From Yponomeuta sedellus (taxonomy: Eukaryota; Arthropoda; Insecta; Lepidoptera; Yponomeutidae), in assembly GCA_934045075.1 (NCBI GenBank), contig OW203732.1:16585889-16649888 (forward strand): a stretch of DNA of 64,000 nt. The letters run 5' to 3'. Below are positions 22,897-33,300 of the stretch, piece after piece. Below the pieces are notes generated by a model, which searched no databases, was not told the DNA's origin, and saw only the letters and a list, made by a program, of their open reading frames with translations. The translations under genes were made by a program, and so were the position numbers. Position 1 is the stretch's first letter, and each line of letters begins with the position of its first letter.

Positions 22897-23799
22897 ATGG
22901 ATTGCTCGAATCGTTACCTGCTCGCCCTCCTCTTGCTGAGTCTAGTTCTACTCGGGCACACCGCGCCCAACTCCAGGCGGTCCCGGGGCACCAAACTCCT
23001 TGCCGATGGCGAAGAGACAACTAGACACAGCAAACTACCCAATGAATTCAAGGACGCTACTACCACAGCCGCGCCAGCTGTCAAAACTAACCGAAAAAAC
23101 AAAGCGCTGAACCTGTTTGGCTACTTCCCTTCCTTTCTATCCTCGGGCTTAGACTACAATGAGGACGACGACGACGATGTCACATTCTCGGTCAACGACG
23201 ACCATTACGATGAGGAAGATCTTTCCAGAACCATCCCCAGCGCCAGGAGACCTTCTGGAAATAACAAGAAGAACAGCAACGGAAACGGAAACAGCGCAAA
23301 CTATCAAAGTCAGAACGAGAACTTGAACTCTTTGCAGTACGACAACTCGCCGATTTTCTACATCAGATTACCCCCCACTCCTTACATGTTCGTGCCGGGA
23401 CTAGGCTACGTGTCGCAGCCACCCAGCCTAGGTCCCCCTATGGGGCCTCCGATACCCCAAGCTCCTCAAGTGGACCCTTTCATCAACCTTCCATTAGACT
23501 TCGTTTCCAATGGCAAGCCCACGGGAGTGTACCAATGGAGTGGCGCCCCACAGTACCCTCAATACCCGAATGACCCTTACGGCTTCGGTGGACAGCCCAT
23601 GATTCCCCAGCAACCTCAAAGGCCATCCTACAGCCCCCCCACTTACAGCAAGCCGAAAAAACCTGCTCCGTCAAATTCCAAGGTGACGAATTTGAAAGGC
23701 CAATACGTTTTCAATGGAAAACCAGGAGACAACGTTTTTGTGTTAAGGGACACGTACAATTCGATTTACACGGATGCTCTGCAGAACTTCTACCCTTAA
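22897..23799 (+). CDS. Secreted proline-rich protein, unrecognised (300 aa)
   Basis: A 300-residue open frame with strong coding character: GC-richer than its surroundings, with ordinary insect codon use. Residues 1-22 form a classical signal peptide (hydrophobic YLLALLLLSLVLLGHTA). A basic stretch follows, then an acidic cluster near residues 87-104 (NEDDDDDV, DEED), an Asn/Ser-rich linker, a Pro-rich centre (about 155-250; GPPMGPPIPQAP, PQYPQYPNDPYG) and a conserved-looking C-terminus with GQYVFNGKPGDNVFVLRD. No cysteine remains after the signal peptide apart from Cys3 within it. A splice acceptor (cttttcag at 22879-22886) lies ten bases before the ATG, so the whole CDS is in one exon with a 5' UTR exon upstream. 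I cannot name the family. An extracellular or cuticle-associated role is only an inference from the signal peptide and composition. Confidence 0.85.
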   Translation: MDCSNRYLLALLLLSLVLLGHTAPNSRRSRGTKLLADGEETTRHSKLPNEFKDATTTAAPAVKTNRKNKALNLFGYFPSFLSSGLDYNEDDDDDVTFSVNDDHYDEEDLSRTIPSARRPSGNNKKNSNGNGNSANYQSQNENLNSLQYDNSPIFYIRLPPTPYMFVPGLGYVSQPPSLGPPMGPPIPQAPQVDPFINLPLDFVSNGKPTGVYQWSGAPQYPQYPNDPYGFGGQPMIPQQPQRPSYSPPTYSKPKKPAPSNSKVTNLKGQYVFNGKPGDNVFVLRDTYNSIYTDALQNFYP

Positions 23800-24171
23800 G
23801 TGAAACCGTTATGGTTAGGGAATGCAATATTGTAAAGGATTGAGTGGCTCGTATCGAGCTAATTTTATGTAAGAGTATCGAAATGTATCATAAGAAAGAG
23901 CAATATGTTTTCTGCCAAGTGTGACACAAATTCAGCAGAGTGCTTTGCATTCCGAAATACCAAAAGTCTAATATTGTGTTCTATAAGACATTGTCAAGGA
24001 TTCTGGACCAGTTTCTGAATGGAGAATCACGCTAAGTACCTAAATCATTGCAGTGCTGTCTCATCGAATTTCCCAGAAAAGAGTGTGACAAAACGTTAAT
24101 TAAGTATTTACTTAGTGGAATTCTCAATCCAGAAATCGGTCCTAAGTGTCACTCAACACATCTCGGAAAAC

Positions 24172-24177
24172 AATAAA
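24172..24177 (+). terminator. Candidate polyadenylation signal for the 22.9-kb gene
   Basis: First canonical AATAAA after the stop codon, about 370 bases downstream. A second candidate is at 24797-24802. Which one is used cannot be told from sequence. Confidence 0.4.
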
Positions 24178-24309
24178 ATCCTATTTATAATACCAGAGGT
24201 CTCCGATTTAACAGCGTTTGTGAAGCATAAACTGAGGAGGACCAACTTATTTTATATGCTACTAAGAAAAAATAACAATTCTTTCATGGCTTGCATACAC
24301 GTTAGCTAG

Positions 24310-25240
24310 TCAGCTTTCATATTTTACTTTTGACCGTTCTCATCGTTAAGTCAAACAGTGTTATTTAGAAAAACGTAGTTCCTCTAAAACGACTCTAACA
24401 TGTAACTATGTCGTTACAATAGCAATGTTTGAAGATAAACGCCACTGTAATTTGTAACCAAATTTTGGAAGTTTTGAGGAATCTCGCTTTCATTGGGTAA
24501 CACTGAAAGAGTTGAATTTAAATTATCAAAGCAAAAATCGTTGAAAGAATCGTGTTGCCGTACAGTCAGTATAACATTTTCAAGTATTTTGAAAGTAGGT
24601 TAATTCTTAACATTGAATAACTTATGACAAGTGTTTCATGCGAGCAATGATCAATGGGGAACTTGTCTCAAGCTTGTATTGTCTTGACTTTGTATTTATA
24701 TATGCAAAAGAAGACTCACGAAATAGAAAACCATAAATATACATTTTACAGGTTGCAAGAACATATGAAAAAAACAAAACAAAAAATATAGGTAGTAATA
24801 AAAAAAAATACTTTCAATTCTGTTATGCATGTTTTTGAATTCTTAATACGTTTGTGGACTCATAAAATATCCAAAAATGGTATGCTTCATACATAATAAT
24901 GCGTACGAGCACCGTGTGACGTCATAGTATGCGCCTGATTTGGATTGCATGTTTTTGTTCCACGTGACGAGAATCACTTTTTTCTATTCTACACTATGAA
25001 AGTGAAGTGAAAGAGAAAAAAACACTTTTTTTCTTCAAACATATCCTCTCCAATGAGATATCAAAACTTTTTTGTTTGTTGTTCTGCATTGTTGTCAGGT
25101 GACAATCTAAGTATATAACAATAACCAGTATTTAAAAAATTAAAAAAATGTATTGCTAAACTAACTATAAGTAATTTAAAACATTTCGGCTTTTATGAAG
25201 CTGAATAATTTACAAATTGTTTTTCATGGCTTTTGTTAAC
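24310..25240. other. Intergenic / 3' flank, no gene seen
   Basis: AT-rich. No repeat family was recognised and no coding frame is supported. Confidence 0.4.
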
Positions 25241-25252
25241 CTAACTACTATA

Positions 25253-25336
25253 TTACACTATTTTTATTTTTAATGCACTAACCCGTGCTAAGGAACAAAG
25301 CCTAAAATAATTTTAGCCTCTAAATAGGTTTTTAAA
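25253..25336 (-). mobile_element. Miniature tRNA-like foldback element (84 bp)
   Basis: Flanked by a perfect 12-bp direct repeat (25241-25252 and 25337-25348, ctaactactata). It keeps only the antisense tail (aatgcactaacccgtgctaa) and the opposite border (tagcctctaaataggttttt); both tRNA-like modules are gone. Same structure as 48506-48582. Confidence 0.75.
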
Positions 25337-25657
25337 CTAACTACTATAGTTAAAAATTTTTCATGCTAGACAATTCCGTATTTTTAAGGCAGCGGCCTGT
25401 TTCGTAGAACTCAATCCACAATGTAGGTATTACTATGAGAATATTGAGAATTCGATCAAGTCAATTAACCCACAGATTACCTAACAAGAAGACTGCTACG
25501 CATTATACCTACATCGAAATGTCATAATCAAATACGAATTAAAGTTTTATGGAACTCGGCCATTTGGATACGACAGTACGAGTACACTACAATTTTAAAG
25601 TTCGCCAGTTTGAACCTTGTCTTACTTAGTTTCTAGAACAAAATTTAACGGTCCTAT

Positions 25658-25803
25658 TTACAAAAACACGTTTTCTCTAAAGCACTCCTTAGAGAAAGTT
25701 TAATGAATCTTTACTGTTTTTCTTGTAAAATCTACCCCACAGACTATTTTAGGCAGCGTTTTTGGGGTGTTTTAAGGAATTGTGTTATTTTCATAATATA
25801 TAA
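25658..25803. mobile_element. MITE with ctaaagcact termini
   Basis: Inverted-repeat element related to 19334-19459: left acaaaaacacgttttctcta, right ggtgttttaaggaattgtgt. Non-coding. Confidence 0.55.
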
Positions 25804-26814
25804 GGCCGTTAACGAATAAGTCTAGGATTCTATAAGTACTTATTTAAACTATACTTATTCTTTATTGCACAAAACACATAATATTTGGTACAAAGGTGTA
25901 CTTAATGCTAAGTAGCATTTTTTTACCAGTCAAACTTTGGTTAATCGCTTATAACTTATAACTTAATTCAAAAAGTTGGTAGGTGCTTATTAATTTTACA
26001 TATTTTGCAATTTACCTAAGTGCATGTACTTTACCTGTATTAATGACTGTCAGTCAGTTTCGTCTAGGTTGATAATATTAAATTATTCGATTAATGTAAT
26101 ATTTATTCGTTAGGTAGATATTTAATGTAGATCTGTCGTACAAATCTCAATAACAATCCGTCCATTAAATTGTTGCAATTTTTAAATTTTACTATAAAAC
26201 AAATGCTTATTATAATAATTTTATGTTTCATTGTAAGAATCTCTTTCTTTATTAACTTATAGGTTGGTAGTTATAGTTAGGTAGATCTATTTACTTGATA
26301 AAACAAAGTCGACAGAGTTTTTTTGAAAATTGTACACCTATCGAATATGTATCTATTTTTGTATCAATTTAAATTCTGAACATGACAATAAAATAATTTA
26401 GGTAGGAATCCATTTATTTTATTCCGCAACTGTAGCATACAGTTTATAATATCATCTAAATAAATTGTGATATATAAAAAATATTAGACGAAGCAAGATT
26501 TTTAATAAGGTAAGTATGTACGCTGTGCTGTATTTTAAGTAATTTTACAATTATTTTGTAAGTAAATTGTTTATTGAGTACATAACTATGAGTTGCGTGT
26601 TATTTCGTATGGCCGCATTTCTTTGTCCTGTTTCCTCTTTGATAATTCTCTAGTTTTAATATTTCAGACCAATATTATTTTGTTCATGGTTTAATAACCC
26701 GTGTAGTTTTACCTTGCCCGTCTTCTGTCAGTTCTCGGCTCAAAGACGATTGGTAGGTACTATATAGATGTAGTTTGGGATATACAAGTAGATATACATA
26801 ATCTTAGTATTCAT
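25804..26814. other. Intergenic, no gene seen
   Basis: AT-rich sequence with no supported gene or repeat. Confidence 0.4.
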
Positions 26815-26935
26815 CTCGCTACCCGTGAAGGAAAACATCGTGAGGAAAGCTGAGTGTCTGAGGTGTTAAAACCTCAGCGCTTGAAATTGCCAATCCGCGG
26901 CGGGCACGCGTGGTAATTAAGCCCATTATCTACTC
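26815..26935. repeat. Dispersed SINE-like repeat
   Basis: Carries gtgaaggaaaacatcgtgag and gggcacgcgtggtaattaag. A member of the family listed at 1380-1640. Confidence 0.6.
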
Positions 26936-27703
26936 TCTTTTTTCTCATAGAAAAAAATATTATTAGTAAAGATATAAATTATTTTTACTGTAGGTACCTT
27001 CCGTAGGTTTCACGTGGGCCCATTATTTTGTCCCATTAAGAGGTACGAGGGATAAACTTTCTCGTAGTCCCGTCAATAAATATGATCCCTCCTCGACAGT
27101 GAATAGTTGATCGTCTTTTGTTTTTTTTTACTTACCGCTTCCGAAGAACAGTTGTACGCCTAGTAGCTTTGCGCCTAATACTTTCAGAAAATTACTAGGC
27201 GTACATATTTTTATATACCTATACGCCTAGTAATTTCATGAAACTCTACTAATGTGAAAGTTTATGTGTTGGATATCTGTTAGGTAGTACTCAATCACGA
27301 AATAATGGCTTATGAAACGTGGCGTACAGAAAGACAAAGATCTGAACTGAGACATAGAACTACTGCTTATCCCGGTATTGCGTTTGCGTAGGACAATTCA
27401 TAACGCTGGCGTAGCCGCGGTTAAAGAATGATTTCATTCAATCCTAGTGCTGGAGTGGACTTGGGAAAAAACTTTTACAATTTGTTTATTAGGTAATTAC
27501 TTTAGCGGAAGGTACCTACTGTAGCGACTATCCAAAACGGAAGAACGGGTGTGTGAGACAAACAGAAAGAGAGACATAAATACCTAATCCCTTAAATATC
27601 TTTGTACAGAAGGGAACATTTCTTTTAATACACGAGAAATAATGGCCCAAAAATGGGACTACAAGAAAACAACAGAGATTACTGGTAGATTGTGTTGTAG
27701 GTA
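26936..27703. other. Intergenic with a small inverted repeat
   Basis: A short motif tacgcctagta occurs at about 27154 and 27222 and, inverted, at about 27193, making local hairpins possible. No gene seen. Confidence 0.45.
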
Positions 27704-28999
27704 GGGCGGCTGAAAAGTTTTGAGCCTAAGGTATTAAAAATGCTGATAGAAATGTATAAAAAATTTATTTTTCAATGTAATGTCCCTCTATTTCAATACA
27801 CTTCTTATATTTGTTTAAAAGAGCTTTTAACCCGGTAAAAAAATATTCGCCGTCTTTGCCTTCAAAATGCTCGTTTACGGCCGCCTTCATTTCTTCGTCA
27901 CTGGAAAATCTTCGTCCTCGGAGGTCCTTTTTCAAATTTGAAAAAAGGAAATAATCACTAGGAGCCAGGTCTGGACTGTAGGGTGGGTGGTTGATTTCTT
28001 CAAATCCTGTTTCGGCGAGGGCACGTCTCTCAACTCGGGCAGTGTGCACGGGCGCATTGTCCTGCAAAAACAGGACTCCTTTCGCCAGTTTGCCTCTCCT
28101 TTTCTCGACAACCACTTGACGGACTTTTGTCAACAATACGGCGTAATAGTCTCCGTTCATTGTAGTATTTTTGGGAAGGTAGTCGATGAACAAAATTCCT
28201 TCGCAATCCCAAAAAACAGTGGCCATGAGCTTGGAAGCCGATCTTTCCACTTTGAATTTCCGTGGCGGCTTTTCTCCCTTTGCTATCCATTGCATTGACT
28301 CTTGTTTTGACTCCGGATCGTACTGCCGGATCCATGTTTCATCGACAGTGACGAGGCGAGAAAAAACATCGTCAGGATTATCGCCACAGATGTCCAAAAA
28401 CTCCTTCGAAGTTGTGACTCGACGCTGGCTGTCCAGTGGCGTGAGCATTTTTGGCACCCATCGCGCGCACACCTTTTTCATGTGCAAATGATTGTGCAAA
28501 ATGTCACCAATTCGCTCCTTGCTGATGCCTATGGATTCAGCTATCTGCCACATCTTGATTCGCCGATCTTCGAGAACAAGGTTTTTCACTTTTTCAATAT
28601 TTTCTTCGGTAACGGCGGTGTTTGGACGTCCTGACCTGGGATCATCTTCGAGCGACTCCCTGCCGTGTTTGAATTCACGTGTCCAACGTTTTACGGTGGC
28701 AAATGAAGGTGCAGAATCCCCATAAACTGCAGACATTTCTTATTTAATATTTTTGTCGGCGTTTTGTTCTTCTTGGTGAGGAATTTTATGACAGCTCTGT
28801 ACTCCAATTTCGTGCAAAGCGCGGATGACTCAGACATGGTGTTGTTTAATGTTCAATTACTAGAAGCTTATTGATGATAATGACATGAAACTTGGTAGGT
28901 ATTTATACTATACTTAGAATACGCGCAATTAGTGATGCACATTGCGAGTCATTAGTGATTCTTAGAAGTACTTAGGCTCAAAATTTTTTAGCCGCTCAC
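27704..28999 (-). mobile_element. mariner transposon, near complete (about 1.3 kb)
   Basis: Bounded by imperfect terminal inverted repeats of about 27-29 bp (left ggcggctgaaaagttttgag, right end in inverted form gcggctaaaaaattttgag) with TA on each side (27702-27703 and 29000-29001). A 1.3-kb element with ~28-bp ends, TA target sites and one transposase frame is the standard mariner layout. The left terminus is uncertain by a few bases because the outermost bases differ in length. Confidence 0.92.
27765..28837 (-). pseudogene. mariner transposase, single-base frameshift
   Basis: Cut-and-paste transposase of the mariner family, which binds the terminal repeats and inserts at TA. The main open frame (27765-28736, 323 codons) carries the second helix-turn-helix region and the DD34D catalytic domain. 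The first Asp is in VTVDETW, the second in LQDNAPVH, and the third in SPDLAPSDYFLF with 34 residues between the last two. The expected N-terminus is present upstream in another frame (ATG at 28835-28837, reading YRAVIKFLTKKN). The two parts are out of register by one missing base near 28740. With that base the total would be 357 residues, close to the usual mariner length. No other break is seen, so the copy is recently inactivated, unless the base is a sequencing error. Confidence 0.93.
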
Positions 29000-29298
29000 T
29001 AAGTTTGAGTGCGAATAGGATATTTTTTGCCACAGATGTAGGAGCCTTCGATTCGCCGGTCAATCAAAAATAATCTTACCAAGAAAAGGGAACTATGTTT
29101 GTTGCGAGTATTTGCAGGCGTTTTCAACAAAATGATTTTAGTTAAGTCAAAGAGGTTTGTCAATGTTGCGCCTGGCAAAAAGTATGCCATGCTCGAAATC
29201 CTTGCTAAGTAGGATAGTATAGTATTCTTGCACTACAATTTTGTTTCTCTGTGCTTCAATGGGTTGTTTTTAAAAACAACACATAAAACATGTACCTA

Positions 29299-29532
29299 CA
29301 GTGCGTTCACATTAACTTGACGCGTGAGAGAATTGGTAGCACCATTGAATTGGTAGCACTGAGATGTTTACTGTTACCTAAGATGTTAAATAAGAAATCA
29401 TTCCCATTACTTGGGGAAAATAAAAGGATTGAGGGCTTGTTTTACCATCTTCCGATTAGGTCCAAAAGCTAATTCACATGCTATGTCCTTGTTACCAATT
29501 CTCTCACGCGTCAAGTTAATGTGAACGCACTG
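29299..29532. mobile_element. MITE with perfect 40-bp inverted ends
   Basis: A 234-bp element bounded by TA on both sides (29297-29298 and 29533-29534). The ends start CAGTGCGTTCACATTAACTT, and the arms match perfectly over 43 bp when flanks are included (29296-29338 against 29493-29535). CAGT ends with TA target duplication suit a non-autonomous Tc1/mariner-type element. It lies about 600 bp before the ema start codon. Confidence 0.85.
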
Positions 29533-29535
29533 TAG

Positions 29536-30141
29536 ATGGCGTTGTTAGGTTTAAGAACACACATTATGTCCACAAAGACAACATAATTTGGTCAAGTTAA
29601 TCGTCGGGCATTAGTTGAATATTATGGAGTACTCTAGTAACTTTATTTATTTAGTAGGTATCTGTATTTCAAAATCATCATCCAAAAATAACCCTTATGT
29701 CTGTGGAAACTTTAAAATAAAATGGGAAATGTGACCGTGGCATTTTGGGCAATAGGAATAACCAAACGCAAAGTAACACAACCACAGAACAAACCAACTC
29801 GTGGAACGACGTCTGTCCAAGTGTCCACAGAACACGTCTGTCTGACAGTGACAGACATTGACGGCGGCTGTCAGTTAAAATTGCAAAGTGGTCTTCGTTC
29901 GAGTCGAAAAAAGAAATAAAACAATCGGATGAAATTAAAATATCCACAACACAACCGCATGGCTCCTCGAATCAAGTGCATCAAAACAGAACACGTCAAG
30001 CTGTGCCGCGTTAGTCACTCTCAGACATTCGTATAGAAAGCAAGATGAAAACTAAAACCAAATAATACGTAGTAAAAACGACACGCTCGACTTGACATTG
30101 AAAATATACAATACCCAGTGTTTCCGCGTCTTAGCGACGTC
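29536..30141 (+). promoter_or_regulatory. ema: Upstream region of ema (promoter and 5' UTR, not resolved)
   Basis: Free of recognised repeats, unlike most of the window, and GC-richer from about 29720, as expected for a promoter and 5' UTR. No convincing TATA box or initiator can be assigned from sequence alone. The segment contains the dyad-like ctgtctgacagtgacagaca near 29847. Confidence 0.4.
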
Positions 30142-30344
30142 ATGTTTCGAAGCAGGAGCTGGTTCGGCGGTGCCTGGGGGCGCCCGAAGAACCCCCATTC
30201 GCTGGAAAGACTAAAATATTTACATAACATACTGTGCAAGAACACTACTGTGTCAGAGAGCAACAGGGGCACTTTGGTGGAGTCCTTGAGATGTATAGCC
30301 GAGATACTAATATGGGGCGACCAGAACGATAGCTCTGTCTTCGA
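30142..30344 (+). CDS. ema: ema coding exon 1
   Basis: Residues 1-67, starting [10 protein letters not shown]. The ATG at 30142 is chosen because the family starts here; the frame extends 24 bases upstream only through a GTG. Donor GA|GTGAGT, phase 2. Confidence 0.95.
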
Positions 30345-33300
30345 GTGAGTATTTAATTAAATAATAAGATGTGTAAACCTCTTGTAAGTCTGAGAGGCAT
30401 ATAGGTCCAATATTTTGCTGATTTGTTTTTGTCCGATGTCAGAATGCAGATCTTAGACTACCCACAATAATGTTGATTTCCATTAGTTTTTCACCAAAGT
30501 TGCATAATTTACCAAATGAATGAAATGGGATATTAAAAATTATAATAATAAAGAATAAATATTCATGGACATATTACACAGATCTTTTTAGCCCTATACT
30601 AGGTACAATTAAATGACTTGTGTTATAGGTCCTAACTCGATGATAGATTTAATACAATATACTCATAGATAACATCCAAGACCCGAGACAAAGTAGAAAA
30701 GTTTGTTTCCTAGCTTGACACGGCTGCGGATCAAATTATTGACATTATTAAATGTTTAAATACATTAAGATGCTGCCAAGGATAAAGTTTATCATAACAA
30801 AAATAGCCTATAAACCTCCTATTGCAGATTATAGGCACTCTATTAGAGAGAGATGAAATAGGCATAATCACCACTTGTGCCCACTAAGGATAAGCATGTG
30901 TAGACCAAGACCAATTATATACTGAATGTGGTTCAACTATCTCACAAAGGCGAGATAGATTAGTGATATTACTTAATGATTAATTTTTGATAAGAAACCA
31001 CAATAAGGCAATAAAATATGGTATTGATATTTGAGTGGTGATAAATATAGATATTGCTTATTAGAAGCAACATAATATACCGATCGTAACATACCTAGAA
31101 TTTATATGCAAGCTATGGGACTTCATAAAGTAACCAAGGTTAACATGACGATATGACAATATTTGTCTTAACAGACTCTATTGAGAAATATTAAAACTAT
31201 TTGTAGACAAAAAGTGCTCGTAGAATGTGTGCTTAAGGCTCCTCGCAAAGCAATTGCCATACAAACATAGTTTGGTTTTTATAAACAGCCAGATCGTAAT
31301 TAATTCATCACAAATCAAGTTTTGATCGTACTTAAATTGGAAAAAAACTTGTCAAGAAGACAATATAGCCTTGAGCTTCTTCTTCTTGTTCTTCTCGGTC
31401 AGTAGGCTCTTGACAGAGTGGTCGAGGTCCTCATGAAGAGGCTGTTTTATTGTAGGCTGATGTTAATTGCCTCACAATGTCTTGGCAGTTTTCTCGATTT
31501 TGTTGCTTCTATAAAAAATTTCTTTCTTATTTTCACTTGCAACTGAGCACAGTTTGATATGTATCCTCTAAGCATTAATTTGGTACAGTGCCAATGTTGC
31601 GATACAAAATGTCATTCGTGAAATAAAACCAAACTATGTTTATATGGAAATTGCTCCTGAGGGACACTTTTAAGTACTTATGGTTTTGTTACTTTTTAAA
31701 CAAATTATTTTTGTTCAAAAATTGTTTTGTTGGCACATTTTATATTATGGAAGTATGTATTAAAAAAAAAAATATTCAACACTCAGGACAAAGCAGTAAA
31801 GTAGCTTGTCCTGTTGACAAAAAATTTAGATAGCTAGCCTGTAATTCTTTCCAAAATTTACAATAGTTGTAAGTACTTATGTAAATTCATTCTTCCAGCT
31901 TCTTCCTCGAGAAGAACATGCTCTCATACTTCTTGAGGATCATGAGGCAGAGATGTGGCGGCTCCTCGTATGTCTGTGTGCAGTTGCTGCAAACTTTGAA
32001 CATACTGTTCGAAAACATTAGGAATGAGACGTCATTGTGTAAGTATTGAGGAGCTAAAATACATTTATTTTGCTATTGCTTTAAACGAGTCTTGGTATTT
32101 TGTTCAAACGTAAAATATAAGTAATTGCGTGTGGTACCAAACACTAAACATTCTGGGGATATGTGTGGGTTTTTCTTTGTAAGTTTCTCATTTCTTTCAT
32201 AGCCATATTTTTAAGTAAAATTACATAATCAGCCTAGATCTGTATGTCGCTCTGCAGCACATAAGAAATGCCTTCATAGTACATTAGTATGGATAGTATT
32301 GTCTTAATCACCGCAGATCTGCACAGCAGATCCATAACTTCAACCTCTGAATTATAAATCTATTTAGAGGCTAAAAAATCCACCCATGCCGGAATTCGAA
32401 CCCGCGACCTCTGGCTATCCGTGCCAGCGCTCTTTCCAACTGAGCTAATGGGCGACTCAATTATCTAAATTATATGAATGTGTCAGAAATAAATGGTCAA
32501 TTATTTCTGTAAATTCATTTAAATTTTGTTGATTTCAACATTTGCCAACTAGGCACCTAACATAACTTTAAATGTAATACAAACTAACTTACTGGCTGAC
32601 TTGCACCACTTTCTTAAATTAACTAAAATGCTCTAATATCACATTCTATTAAGCTGTAGATTTTAAACATGACATCATTTCTTTACACACTATGAACCTC
32701 ATAAGAAGGCTCAAGGTCGCCCAACGAGCAACGGAGAGGCCTATGTTAGGAGATTCACTGCGTGACTAAATCACCAATGAGGAGATTTGCAGAAAAACGC
32801 GAGTTACCGATGTAACTCGACAAATTGTCCAGTTAAAGTGGCAGTGGGCGGGGCAAATAGCTCGGAGAACTGATGGCCGTTAGGACGAAAAACTTCGCTT
32901 CTGACTTCGCGGCTTGACCGTGGCTCACACTAGATGGTCTGACGATCTGGTTATGGTGGCACAAGACTTGGCGGCTTGAAGGAGGCCTATATCCTGAAGT
33001 GGGCATCAAATGGCTGATGATGAATTGATCACTATGTACTTCAGTACCTCCGTGGTTCTTTTGTAAGCGACACAAATCGAACAAATCAGCTGTTACAAAG
33101 TCCAACTCTAGTACGAATTTGCCCTAATTCTAGTTTGATAAGGTAATTAACATTGTTATGACATTTCACCTGCCAGGATTTTAAGAACAGTAACCACGAG
33201 ATAACGTTTTAACACTGGGAGAACCGGCTTAGGTTTAGATTATTTAATTATACCCGTGATTTTCCCGAGTGATTGGAATCAATCACTTGAGTTAAGACTA

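Noticed and set aside
27987..28725. Plus-strand open frames opposite the mariner transposase
   Set aside because: They are antisense shadows of the conserved transposase frame.
30118..30141. Upstream extension of ema exon 1 (eight more codons)
   Set aside because: The extension would begin at GTG, and the family start MFRSRSW lies at the ATG at 30142.
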